Assembly: GCF_002222635.1 (NCBI RefSeq)
Contig: NZ_CP022415.1
Coordinates: 1,922,001 to 1,986,000, forward strand
Direction: 5' to 3'
DNA: 64,000 nt
Origin: Pseudosulfitobacter pseudonitzschiae
Lineage (GTDB): Bacteria; Pseudomonadota; Alphaproteobacteria; Rhodobacterales; Rhodobacteraceae
In this document: in pieces, positions 34,410 through 42,388 of the stretch
Numbering within the stretch: position 1 is the first letter of the stretch
How the letters are laid out: each line of letters opens with the position of its first letter
Notes under the pieces: generated by a model
What the model was told of the DNA's origin: nothing
The model's input: only the letters and a program-made list of their open reading frames with translations
Database searches by the model: none
Position numbers and translations under genes: made by a program

Positions 34410-35717
34410 ATGCGCGCAAAGCTCCCAGTTTTCAAACTGTTCAATATGTTCCGAAACATGGCACATGCCACCGCGCCCCATCTGGCGTCTGACGGGGTTA
34501 TCGACGCTTCGGGTTCGGCGGTGCGCCCACAGCGCGCTGTCGCACCTGCTGTCACATCTGTCCCGCCTCCGGCACTCAGCATTCCGTGCCCTGATCCCAC
34601 CGGCGAAGACCGTGCTTGTGATAATCACCAGAAAAGCGGCCTGCGTATGGCTCGTCAGGAAAACTGGGCTGCTGTCTCTGACGCGATCCACGCCGCCGAA
34701 GCCGCAGGCAGCCGAACACCGGGCGGGATGCCGGTCGCCGACCTGATCGCCTTTGGCGCGCGCTCGGATGTGGTTTATGCCGCCGAACACGCTTTGTTGT
34801 CAGGGCACCCTGCCAAAGATGCACCTTTGCTGGATGGAATCATCGCACTGGAAGAAGTGTTGATGGAGTTCCCCGACGACCACGCCATCGCAACTGTAGT
34901 GGCATTGGCGCACATCGACATCGGCTGGGCATGGCGCGGCTCCGGTTGGGTCGTCGAAGTGCCCCAGCGCAACCGTGACGCCTTTGACGCCCATTTCGAC
35001 CGTGCCCGCAACATTCTTGAAAGCTATCCGGCGGAACGCTTCGACGCCCCGCTTCTGGCGTCCGCCCACTGTGCCCTGCGCAACGGCCTGCCAACCGACA
35101 CACGCCGTCTGGTCGACGCCTACGAGCGGCTGATCGACCTTGATCCGCTGAACCCCCGCGCTTTTCGCAATTTTGGCACGCATCTGCTGCCGCGCTGGCA
35201 CGGGTCGGTACAAGAGCTTGAACTTCAGGCCCGCCGCATGGCCAGTCGCACCCAAGCTGTCTGGGATGCAGGCGCCTATACATGGGTTATGCTGGATGCC
35301 ATCGCGCTGGATGATGCTGCGTGCAGCCAACTGGATCTGGAGTTTTTCATTGAAGGCCTGCACGACATTCTGACCCGCCGCACCGACCAGCACACGGTGA
35401 ACCTGCTGGCTGCCTACTGTGCCAATACGATGGGCATGACACTGGACGCCGCCGACGAAGTCGCCTTTGTGCGCAACCAGATTGCGGATTGCGGCAAATG
35501 GATCATCCGCCAGCACCTGACCGAGTTGCACCCGATGATCTGGGCCCATGCCGCACGCGGATTTGACAACAATCTGCGGGTACGCTGCCCGGACCGCTTT
35601 GCCGCCGCAGGGGCGGCCGATGCGCACCGCATCCTGTGTGACATGTTCCGCCGCGAGTTGTCTCAGGGCAAGCGCGTGGTGTTTACCGACCGCGGCGCAC
35701 AACTTGAGCCCGCCTAG
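34410..35717 (+). CDS. Unknown 435-residue protein, possibly TPR-like
   Basis: The N-terminal ~75 residues are Pro/Ala-rich and probably disordered. The rest is helical, and repeated pairs of helices (DAHFDRARNILESYPAERF, LVDAYERLIDLDPLNPRAF) look like degenerate tetratricopeptide repeats. No catalytic motif, signal peptide or membrane segment is evident. The start is uncertain: no clear Shine-Dalgarno precedes the ATG at 34410, and internal Met residues at positions 13 and 17 are alternatives. It has an AT-rich upstream region to itself, so it is probably monocistronic. Its stop shares the palindrome CTAG with the stop of the convergent gene. Confidence 0.72.
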   Translation: MRAKLPVFKLFNMFRNMAHATAPHLASDGVIDASGSAVRPQRAVAPAVTSVPPPALSIPCPDPTGEDRACDNHQKSGLRMARQENWAAVSDAIHAAEAAGSRTPGGMPVADLIAFGARSDVVYAAEHALLSGHPAKDAPLLDGIIALEEVLMEFPDDHAIATVVALAHIDIGWAWRGSGWVVEVPQRNRDAFDAHFDRARNILESYPAERFDAPLLASAHCALRNGLPTDTRRLVDAYERLIDLDPLNPRAFRNFGTHLLPRWHGSVQELELQARRMASRTQAVWDAGAYTWVMLDAIALDDAACSQLDLEFFIEGLHDILTRRTDQHTVNLLAAYCANTMGMTLDAADEVAFVRNQIADCGKWIIRQHLTELHPMIWAHAARGFDNNLRVRCPDRFAAAGAADAHRILCDMFRRELSQGKRVVFTDRGAQLEPA

Positions 35718-36223
35718 GTCCGGGTTCGAGGCAAACGCCGCGTCGATGCTGCCAACAGCGCGCGCGAATATAACACATGCGCGCCCAGCAGGCTGTCAAA
35801 CACCGGCCCCAGTACCATTGCACCGGACTTTGACCTGACCGGCACCACAACCGATCCGAAAAGCAGCTGGGTATCAACGTCTTGGGCCACGACCATGAAC
35901 CATGACTTGGTCCGCCCCGACCGTTCCGCCAATATCATCTCGTCGTTGTGTCGCGCCTCGACCTTCCAGACGGCAAACCGCTCGGCTGTTCCGTCGGCCA
36001 CCGCCCGTGCTTGGGCATCCGTGGACGGCGCCCGCGCCGCCAGCCGCAACACCAGGCGTTCGGCTCGAAACAAGGGTGTGGTGTAAAACGCCGTGACAAA
36101 ATCGGTCAGGCTGACCTGCCCCGCCACCACCGCGCTGTAGCAATCTGTGTGAAACCCGGCCAGTCCGGCATAGGCATCGATCAAACTGCCCGAAGGAACA
36201 TCTTGTGAAACAACTACAACCAT
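35714..36223 (-). CDS. Unknown 169-residue protein, possibly DUF2867-like
   Basis: The product has a mixed alpha/beta pattern with FYTTPLFRAERLVLRLAA in the first half and EMILAERSGRTKSWFMVV followed by LLFGSVVVPVRSK in the second. This strand-rich second half and the closing helix (FDSLLGAHVLYSRALLAAS) recall DUF2867-like or START-like small proteins, but I am not certain. The ATG at 36223 was preferred to upstream in-frame starts because it gives a natural N-terminus (MVVVVSQDVPSG) and leaves 119 bp for the gatB promoter. It is divergent from gatB. Confidence 0.68.
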   Translation of the reverse strand: MVVVVSQDVPSGSLIDAYAGLAGFHTDCYSAVVAGQVSLTDFVTAFYTTPLFRAERLVLRLAARAPSTDAQARAVADGTAERFAVWKVEARHNDEMILAERSGRTKSWFMVVAQDVDTQLLFGSVVVPVRSKSGAMVLGPVFDSLLGAHVLYSRALLAASTRRLPRTRT

Positions 36224-36342
36224 AACGCCCCTTAGCACCGCGGGCCCAGGTCCGCACAGTCCGCGCAATGTCGCAGCCTCTTGCAGCACAGCGGGCGCTG
36301 GACTACACCAGCCCGCAATGCCCCACAGCCTTTGGTGAGACT

Positions 36343-37854
36343 ATGCTTGATCTGTCCTATGACCTGCCGAAACCCCGTGTGATTGCCGGTGCCAAACACG
36401 ACTGGGAACTGGTAATCGGGATGGAAGTCCACGCTCAGGTGGCCTCGAACGCCAAGCTGTTCTCGGGTGCGTCGACCCAATTCGGGGCCGAACCGAATTC
36501 GAACGTGGCCTTTGTCGACGCGGCCATGCCCGGCATGTTGCCCGTGATCAACGAATATTGCATCGAACAGGCCGTGCGCACAGGTCTGGGCCTGAATGCC
36601 GAAATCCACCTGAAATCAGCTTTTGACCGCAAAAACTATTTCTACCCAGACCAGCCGGCGGGCTATCAGATCAGCCAGTTGTACCACCCCATCGTGGGCG
36701 AAGGCGAAGTGCTGGTCGAACTGGGCGACGGCACAGCGCGCCCGGTGCGCGTCGAACGCATCCACATGGAACAGGACGCGGGCAAATCGATTCACGACAT
36801 GGACCCCGAAATGTCCTTTGTCGACCTGAACCGCGCCGGCGTCTGCCTGATGGAGATTGTCAGCCGTCCCGACATACGCAGCCCCGAAGAGGCCGCCGCC
36901 TATATCCTGAAGCTGCGCCAGATCATGCGTTACCTGGGTACCTGCGACGGCGACATGCAGAACGGCAACCTGCGCGCAGACGTCAACGTTTCGATCTGCC
37001 GTCCGGGTGCTTACGAGCGCTACCGCGAGACCGGCGATTTTGGCCATCTCGGCACGCGCTGCGAGATCAAGAACATGAACTCGACCCGCTTTATCCAGCA
37101 GGCTATCGAGGTCGAGGCGCGACGCCAGATTGCCATCGTCGAGGCGGGCGGCGAAGTCGATCAGGAAACCCGCGGCTTCGATCCTGTCAAGGGCGAGACA
37201 CGCACACAACGGTCCAAGGAAGAAGCGCACGACTATCGCTATTTCCCCGATCCCGACCTCTTGCCGCTGGAAATCGAACAGGACTGGGTCGACCGGATCA
37301 AGGCTGACCTGCCCGAGCTTCCCGATGCCAAAAAGGCACGCTTTATGGGTGATTTCGGCCTGACCGACTATGACGCCAGCGTGCTGACCGCCGATCTGGA
37401 CAGCGCCGGTTATTTCGAATCCGTTGCCGCTGGGCGCGACGGAAAGATGGCTGCAAATTGGGTCATCAACGAGCTGTTCGGCCGGCTGAAAAAAGACGAC
37501 AAGGACATCGACGAAAGCCCCGTGACGCCCGCGCAACTGGGCGGCATCATCGATCTGATCGCCTCGGATGCGATCAGCGGTAAGATCGCCAAGGACGTCT
37601 TTGAAATCGCCTATACCACGGGCCGCGACCCGGCCGAAATTGTCGAAACCGAAGGCATGACCCAAGTCACCGACACCGGTGCCATCGAGGCCGCCGTCGA
37701 CGAGATCATCGCCGCCAACCCCGATCAAGTCGCCAAGGCGCAAGAAAACCCCAAGCTGGCAGGCTGGTTCGTGGGTCAGGTGATGAAAGCCACCGGCGGC
37801 AAGGCCAACCCAAAGACCGTCAACCAATTGGTCGCGCAAAAGCTCAAGGGGTAA
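36343..37854 (+). CDS. gatB: Asp-tRNA(Asn)/Glu-tRNA(Gln) amidotransferase subunit B
   Basis: GatB is the subunit of GatCAB that binds misacylated tRNA, activates the side-chain carboxylate with ATP, and receives ammonia from GatA. The 503-residue product has the family opening [13 protein letters not shown], the [14 protein letters not shown] segment, the [13 protein letters not shown] metal-site region, and the C-terminal YqeY-like tail ([20 protein letters not shown]). The ATG at 36343, preceded by GGTGAG, was chosen over an upstream in-frame ATG at 36268 that adds unlike sequence. gatA and gatC are not in the window. Confidence 0.97.
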   Translation: MLDLSYDLPKPRVIAGAKHDWELVIGMEVHAQVASNAKLFSGASTQFGAEPNSNVAFVDAAMPGMLPVINEYCIEQAVRTGLGLNAEIHLKSAFDRKNYFYPDQPAGYQISQLYHPIVGEGEVLVELGDGTARPVRVERIHMEQDAGKSIHDMDPEMSFVDLNRAGVCLMEIVSRPDIRSPEEAAAYILKLRQIMRYLGTCDGDMQNGNLRADVNVSICRPGAYERYRETGDFGHLGTRCEIKNMNSTRFIQQAIEVEARRQIAIVEAGGEVDQETRGFDPVKGETRTQRSKEEAHDYRYFPDPDLLPLEIEQDWVDRIKADLPELPDAKKARFMGDFGLTDYDASVLTADLDSAGYFESVAAGRDGKMAANWVINELFGRLKKDDKDIDESPVTPAQLGGIIDLIASDAISGKIAKDVFEIAYTTGRDPAEIVETEGMTQVTDTGAIEAAVDEIIAANPDQVAKAQENPKLAGWFVGQVMKATGGKANPKTVNQLVAQKLKG

Positions 37855-37860
37855 CCCCCC

Positions 37861-37923
37861 TTCTTTTGGCTTTAAATATCCAAATCCCGCACCCGCCACG
37901 CGCGGGTGCGCCGCGACGTCGCG
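37861..37923. repeat. Intergenic repeat element with hairpin, after gatB
   Basis: TTCTTTTGGCTTTAAATATC (37861-37880) matches the element at 7661 in order and composition. It is followed by a perfect 8-bp stem GCACCCGC / GCGGGTGC with a 5-base loop (37889-37909) and a palindrome CGCGACGTCGCG (37912-37923). It lies 6 bp after the gatB stop in the same orientation as the 7661 copy relative to its upstream gene, and probably serves as the 3' end signal. Confidence 0.65.
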
Positions 37924-37983
37924 CTTTACCTCGCAGCACAGGCCGCTCACCTTGGGTCAACTCAAGTGACACAAAGGTAGACC

Positions 37984-38484
37984 ATGACTGACACAAAATC
38001 CCATTCCGACTTGTTGTTCCGCAGCGCGCTGATGTCTGTGCGCGCCGACTGGATCGACTATAACGGTCATTTGAATATGGCCTATTATTCGGTGCTGATG
38101 GACACGTCGGTCGATGATCTATACCCCCAATTCGGCTTTGGGCCGGATTATCTGAAATCCACCGGCTGCACGACCTATGTGGCCGAATTGCACATCTGCT
38201 ACGTGCGTGAGTTGCACGCGGGTGATCAGGTCTATTCCACTGTGCATCTGCTTGATTTTGATGAGAAACGCTTTCATCTTTATCAAGAAATCTGGCACGA
38301 AGACGGCTGGCTGGCCGCCACGGGCGAGGGGCTGACGCTGCACGTTGACCAGTCCGGCCCGCGTGTGGCCCCCATGCCCGAGTCCATCATCGAAAACCTG
38401 CGCAAGATGCACAGCGCCCAAAGTGCGCTGCGGTGGCCTGCGCGTGCAGGCCGCAAGATCGGTATTCCTCCGCGCAAAGGCTGA
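37984..38484 (+). CDS. Hotdog-fold acyl-CoA thioesterase family protein
   Basis: This 166-residue single hotdog protein of the 4-hydroxybenzoyl-CoA thioesterase type carries VRADWIDYNGHLNMAYY, whose YNGHxN motif is the usual active-site strand and helix start, and VAELHICYVRELHAGDQ along the central helix. It resembles betainyl-CoA thioesterases of carnitine degradation, but no carnitine genes are near, so the acyl group is undefined. AAGG lies 6 bases before the ATG. It stands between the repeat after gatB and the DUF4177 gene. Confidence 0.87.
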   Translation: MTDTKSHSDLLFRSALMSVRADWIDYNGHLNMAYYSVLMDTSVDDLYPQFGFGPDYLKSTGCTTYVAELHICYVRELHAGDQVYSTVHLLDFDEKRFHLYQEIWHEDGWLAATGEGLTLHVDQSGPRVAPMPESIIENLRKMHSAQSALRWPARAGRKIGIPPRKG

Positions 38485-38561
38485 TGCGCCCTTTCACATC
38501 CCGGCCCCAGTTGGTATACACCCCTCCGCAATGACATCATCAGGGGCGGTTGCACAGGGTC

Positions 38562-39089
38562 ATGACACAGTACGAATACAAAATTGTTCCGGCACCCGCC
38601 AAAGGCCTGAAGGGTCAAGGCATCAAAAGCCCCGAGGCGCGCTATGCCAACGCGCTGGAGACGCTGATGAACCAGTTGGCGGGGGATGGCTGGGAATACC
38701 AGCGCGCCGACACCCTGCCCTCGACCGAGCGTGCGGGGCTGACAGGATCAATCACCGAGTGGCGTCACCTGCTGGTTTTCCGTCGCGCATTGCCCGAGGC
38801 GCGAACGGAAAAGGTCGCAGTGCCGGACCCGCCCGAGATACTGCTGCCGCCTGTGAAACAGGTGGTCGAAGACACGCCCGAACAGGACGTCACCAAAGAC
38901 ACCCCGGACGGCGATGACGACGCAAAAGTCGACAAGGACGAACAGAAAACCCCGCGTCAGGGTGCCACACAGATGCTGTCCGACAACGGCGTCGAAGACA
39001 CGTCCGAAGTTTCGGGCATGACCAATTCGCTGCAAAACCTTGCCAGCAACCGCAACCGCCTCAAAGGTGTCACCAGAGGCGACAATTAA
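38562..39089 (+). CDS. DUF4177 domain protein with acidic low-complexity tail
   Basis: The N-terminal ~65 residues fit DUF4177: QYEYKIVPAPAKG, then LMNQLAGDGWEYQRADTLP and WRHLLVFRR, a small alpha/beta unit of unknown function. Residues ~75-135 are highly charged and rich in Asp, Glu and Lys (DTPDGDDDAKVDKDEQK), followed by a short conserved-looking C-terminus (SLQNLASNRNRLKG). The protein is 175 residues long. The ATG at 38562 begins the domain; a TTG at 38550 is an alternative. It converges on bolA with a 7-bp gap. Confidence 0.82.
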   Translation: MTQYEYKIVPAPAKGLKGQGIKSPEARYANALETLMNQLAGDGWEYQRADTLPSTERAGLTGSITEWRHLLVFRRALPEARTEKVAVPDPPEILLPPVKQVVEDTPEQDVTKDTPDGDDDAKVDKDEQKTPRQGATQMLSDNGVEDTSEVSGMTNSLQNLASNRNRLKGVTRGDN

Positions 39090-39096
39090 CCGCCCC

Positions 39097-39354
39097 TTAC
39101 GCGTCGGCGTCGATGGCCAGCGCGTGAATACGTCCCATCAACTCGGCCCCGATGGCCGCATGAACCGCACGGTGACGGGCAATTCGGCTCTGACCCGCAA
39201 ACTCATCCGCACGGATGCGTACGTTGAAATGGCTTTGCCCCGCATCCGGGGCACTTGCATGGCCCGCATGAGATGCACTATCGTCCACGACCTCCAATTC
39301 GCGCGGTGTAAAGGCATCGTTCAATTTTACTGCTATCTCGTCTGCCACTCGCAT
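39097..39354 (-). CDS. BolA family protein
   Basis: BolA-family proteins are small class-II KH-like proteins that partner with monothiol glutaredoxins in iron-sulfur trafficking and stress response. The 85-residue product shows LEVVDDSASHAGHASAPDAG, the family's His-containing loop, followed by SHFNVRIRADEFAGQSRIARHRAVHAAI, given here only as its start and end: FNVRIRA and RHRAV. The ATG at 39354 gives the customary start MRVADEI; a GTG at 39366 in the same frame would add four residues. It is divergent from the J-domain gene, an arrangement seen in related genomes. Confidence 0.92.
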   Translation of the reverse strand: MRVADEIAVKLNDAFTPRELEVVDDSASHAGHASAPDAGQSHFNVRIRADEFAGQSRIARHRAVHAAIGAELMGRIHALAIDADA

Positions 39355-39440
39355 TTTTTCGCTCACTTTTTAACTGTGCCCCCTTCTATCTCCGCCCCAA
39401 TATCCTAAAGTAACGGCCCAGAGTCGATAAGGTTGTCCCA

Positions 39441-40067
39441 ATGTCCAAGTCTGATCCCTTCGGTTTCGATATGTCCGTCTCCTCCGCAAAGAAAAAGAAC
39501 CCGCGCGGACGTCGCGGGATGTCGGGGGCGTCCGAAACCTCGACTCGTATTTGCGATCACGACGGATGCGACGAGCCCGGCAAATATCGCGCGCCCAAGG
39601 CGCCGGATGTGCTGGACGACTATTTCTGGTTCTGCCAGCAACACGTGCGCGAATATAACCTGAAATGGAACTTTTTCGACGGCACCACCGAGGCCGAACT
39701 GAACGCGCAAATGTCCAAGGACAAGGTCTGGGAACGTGCAACCAAGCCGTTGGGCGACCCCGAGGCGCGGGCTTGGGCGCGTCTGGGCATCGAAGACCCG
39801 CATCAGGTGCTGGGGGCCAACGCGACCCAGAATCCAGGCAAAAGCGCCGGTGCGGGCAAGAAACTGCCCCCCACCGAACGCCGTGCAATGGACATTCTGG
39901 AAGCCAAGGACAGCTGGACCAAGGCCGAAGTGCGCAAGGCCTACAAGGCGCTTATCAAGGTGTTGCACCCCGACATGAACGGCGGTGATCGCTCTCAGGA
40001 AGAGCAGTTGCAAGAGGTCATGTGGGCTTGGGAGCAGATCAAGGCCAGCAAGAACTTCAAGGACTAA
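39441..40067 (+). CDS. J-domain protein with N-terminal Cys/His motif
   Basis: The 208-residue protein ends in a J domain (about residues 146-205) with the essential HPD tripeptide at 176-178 in LIKVLHPDMNGGD, so it should stimulate a DnaK-type ATPase. The N-terminal part is basic and disordered (residues 1-30). A probable metal-binding set follows: Cys38-x4-Cys43 and, 22 residues on, Cys65-x2-His68. This is not a standard DnaJ, as it has no G/F region and no four-repeat zinc domain, and it is best described as a type-III J protein. AAGG lies 8 bases upstream. It precedes the cob genes and is divergent from bolA. Confidence 0.9.
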   Translation: MSKSDPFGFDMSVSSAKKKNPRGRRGMSGASETSTRICDHDGCDEPGKYRAPKAPDVLDDYFWFCQQHVREYNLKWNFFDGTTEAELNAQMSKDKVWERATKPLGDPEARAWARLGIEDPHQVLGANATQNPGKSAGAGKKLPPTERRAMDILEAKDSWTKAEVRKAYKALIKVLHPDMNGGDRSQEEQLQEVMWAWEQIKASKNFKD

Positions 40068-40105
40068 CGGATCTGATCCGGGGGCCAACCAAAGCCCCGA
40101 ACCCA

Positions 40106-40134
40106 AAAACGCCCCGCAACAAGCGGGGCGTTTT
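40106..40134. terminator. Bidirectional intrinsic terminator
   Basis: A perfect 12-bp stem AAAACGCCCCGC (40106-40117) / GCGGGGCGTTTT (40123-40134) with a 5-base loop has a T-run on each strand. It lies 38 bp after the J-protein stop and 40 bp after the stop of the convergent fasciclin gene, so it can end transcription from both sides. Confidence 0.93.
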
Positions 40135-40173
40135 GCGTTCAGCCGACATTACATCAGCATCCGCGAGCGGGTC

Positions 40174-40737
40174 TTATTCCGCGGGCAGCAGAACCGCGTC
40201 GATCACATGGATCACACCGTTCGACTGTTTCACATCTGCGATTGTAACTGTGGCCGTGCCGCCGCGCTCGTCTTCCAGAACGATGTTGTCACCGTCCATC
40301 TTGGCCTGCAGTGTGCAGCCGCCGACTGTGGAAACAGGATGCACACCGCCGTCATCCGCGATCATACCTGCGATTGCGTCAGACATCGCATCGGCTGCTA
40401 CGACGTGACAGGTCAGGATTGTTGTCAGCATGTCTTTGTTCTCGGGCTGCAACAGTGTTTCAACCGTGCCCTCGGGCAGTGCGGCGAATGCGTCGTTGGT
40501 CGGAGCGAATACTGTGAACGGACCTTCGCCCGACAGTGTTTCAACCAGACCGGCCGCCTGCACAGCGGCAACCAGCGTTGTGTGATCTGCCGAGTTTACC
40601 GCGTTTTCAACGATGTTCTTGTCTGCGTACATGGCAGCACCGCCGACCATCGGATTGTCCATTGCCGAAGCGGCAAAACCAAAGCCCGACAGGCTCAGGA
40701 CGAGTGCGGATGTTGCAAGTGCTTTAGTAGAAAACAT
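40174..40737 (-). CDS. Secreted fasciclin (FAS1) domain protein
   Basis: The 187-residue exported protein has a signal peptide (MFSTKALATSALVLSLSGFG, cleavage near ASA at about residue 25) and one FAS1 domain. FAS1 landmarks are HTTLVAAVQAAGLVETLSGEGPF in outline (HTTLVAAV, GPFTVFAPTNDAF), then LTCHVVAADAM and a closing GVIHVIDAVLLPAE. FAS1 proteins mediate adhesion or act as periplasmic and surface proteins; no anchor is seen. GGGAG sits 6-7 bases before the ATG. Two Cys residues (TCHVV, GGCTL) could form a disulfide. Confidence 0.94.
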   Translation of the reverse strand: MFSTKALATSALVLSLSGFGFAASAMDNPMVGGAAMYADKNIVENAVNSADHTTLVAAVQAAGLVETLSGEGPFTVFAPTNDAFAALPEGTVETLLQPENKDMLTTILTCHVVAADAMSDAIAGMIADDGGVHPVSTVGGCTLQAKMDGDNIVLEDERGGTATVTIADVKQSNGVIHVIDAVLLPAE

Positions 40738-41009
40738 AGTGATCTCCCAGATTGATTTCAGTCATAGGCGTGCTGCCATATGTGAAAAGAGGTACGAGCC
40801 CCGACGCCTCGTAGTTTCAAATTAGATGCAATTTTTCGTTCACGATGATTTCATGTCCATCGGTTTGAAATGCCTCAGCCGCGCGCTAAGCGACGCCACG
40901 TCCCGCTCTTTCACGATGCTTGCGCCCCTGCCCCCTTGCCACTCGCCGCGATATGTTGCACCACCTGCAGGGTGCGTAAGGGCGCACGAGATACCAAAGA
41001 CAAGGACAG
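40738..41009. promoter_or_regulatory. Divergent region between fasciclin gene and cobS
   Basis: The 272 bp hold the upstream regions of both genes. A small hairpin (GCACC / GGTGC around 40968-40980) lies before cobS, and AAGGA precedes the cobS start. I looked for a cobalamin riboswitch and found no B12-box-like sequence or suitable fold by eye. Confidence 0.5.
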
Positions 41010-41999
41010 ATGATGGCCGACGGTGAACTGGATATTAATGCGAAACCCACCGAAGAGATTTCCGTGCGCGATGTCTTTGGCATCAATACGGATATGGTCG
41101 TCAAAGGCTTTGCCGACGGATCGGAGCGGGTGCCCGACATCGACAGCACTTACAAGTTTGACCCCGACACCACGCTGGCCATTCTGGCAGGGTTTACACA
41201 CAACCGCCGTGTGATGATCCAAGGTTATCACGGTACAGGCAAATCGACCCACATCGAACAGGTCGCCGCCCGCCTGAACTGGCCCGCCGTGCGCGTCAAC
41301 CTTGACAGCCACATCAGCCGGATCGACCTGATCGGCAAGGATGCGATCAAGCTGAAAGACGGCAAGCAGGTCACCGATTTCCAGGAGGGCATTCTGCCTT
41401 GGGCGCTGCGCAACCCGACCGCCATCGTGTTCGACGAATACGACGCGGGCCGCGCCGATGTGATGTTCGTGATCCAGCGTGTGCTGGAAGTGGACGGCAA
41501 GCTGACGCTGCTGGACCAGAACAAGGTAATCCACCCGCACCCCTATTTCCGTATTTTCGCAACCGCCAACACCGTTGGTCTGGGCGACACCACGGGCCTG
41601 TACCACGGCACGCAACAGATCAACCAAGGCCAGATGGACCGTTGGTCGCTGGTGGCCACGCTGAACTATTTGTCGATCGACGCCGAAACCGCGATCGTTC
41701 TGTCGAAGAACCCGCAATACAACAACGCTGAAGGCCGCAAGACCGTCAAACAGATGGTTACTGTCGCTGATCTGACGCGCACGGCCTTCATGAACGGCGA
41801 TCTGTCCACTGTGATGTCGCCCCGTACCGTGATCGCATGGGCACAGAACGCCCAGATCTTCCGCAATGTGGGCTATGCCTTCCGTCTGTCGTTCCTGAAC
41901 AAATGCGACGAGCTGGAGCGCCAGACCGTGGCCGAATTCTATCAGCGCCTGTTTGACGAGGAACTGCCGGAATCCGCGGCCAGCGTGAGCTTGGGGTGA
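41010..41999 (+). CDS. cobS: Cobaltochelatase subunit CobS
   Basis: CobS is the AAA+ subunit of the aerobic cobaltochelatase, which with CobT and CobN inserts cobalt into hydrogenobyrinic acid diamide. The 329-residue protein has Walker A GYHGTGKS (72-79), Walker [15 protein letters not shown], and the sensor-type [13 protein letters not shown]. Two adjacent ATGs (41010 and 41013) are both possible: AAGGA lies 3 bases before the first and 6 before the second, so the real start may be 41013. cobN is not in the window. The stop overlaps the following GTG start by 4 bp. Confidence 0.96.
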   Translation: MMADGELDINAKPTEEISVRDVFGINTDMVVKGFADGSERVPDIDSTYKFDPDTTLAILAGFTHNRRVMIQGYHGTGKSTHIEQVAARLNWPAVRVNLDSHISRIDLIGKDAIKLKDGKQVTDFQEGILPWALRNPTAIVFDEYDAGRADVMFVIQRVLEVDGKLTLLDQNKVIHPHPYFRIFATANTVGLGDTTGLYHGTQQINQGQMDRWSLVATLNYLSIDAETAIVLSKNPQYNNAEGRKTVKQMVTVADLTRTAFMNGDLSTVMSPRTVIAWAQNAQIFRNVGYAFRLSFLNKCDELERQTVAEFYQRLFDEELPESAASVSLG

Positions 42000-42388
42000 G
42001 CCTGAAGGCGCTGACAACCGCAGCCGCCCTTGGCGCGCTCGGCGTCGGCGCCGCACAGGCCGCCCGCGACCTGTCGATCTACCCCGCCGCCCAATGCGCG
42101 GCTCTGTGGCTGGGCTATTCCGATTATGCGGCACGGTCGCTCTATCTGGATGTTGACCCGACTGACGCCACCCGCACCGCTGCCTTTCGCGCTGTTGCCT
42201 TGCGCCTTGGCACAGCTCCGCGCACCAAGATCGACCACTTTATTGCGGGCCAACGCCCGCAGATGGAAACGTTGGTCGAGGCGATGATCTTTGGCCGCGA
42301 CCGCCAAAGCGCGGATGTGTTTGAAGCCCTCGGAGAAACCTGCAAGAGTTTCGCCAAGGACCACCCCGAAACCCGAAAGCTGTCATGA
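41996..42388 (+). CDS. Small secreted protein between cobS and cobT, unknown function
   Basis: The 130-residue product begins with a signal-peptide-like N-terminus ([22 protein letters not shown], cleavage near residue 22). An Ala-rich helical domain follows, with two Cys residues (AQCAALW and ETCKSFA) that could pair in the periplasm. The start is GTG within GTGA, overlapping the cobS stop, and its stop overlaps the cobT ATG by 4 bp. It is thus translationally locked between two cytoplasmic chelatase subunits. I recognise no domain, and its role in cobalamin synthesis, if any, is unknown. Confidence 0.8.
   Translation: MSLKALTTAAALGALGVGAAQAARDLSIYPAAQCAALWLGYSDYAARSLYLDVDPTDATRTAAFRAVALRLGTAPRTKIDHFIAGQRPQMETLVEAMIFGRDRQSADVFEALGETCKSFAKDHPETRKLS

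Noticed and set aside
40738-41009. Possible cobalamin riboswitch before cobS
   Set aside because: No B12-box-like sequence or extended fold was visible, and only a small hairpin is present.
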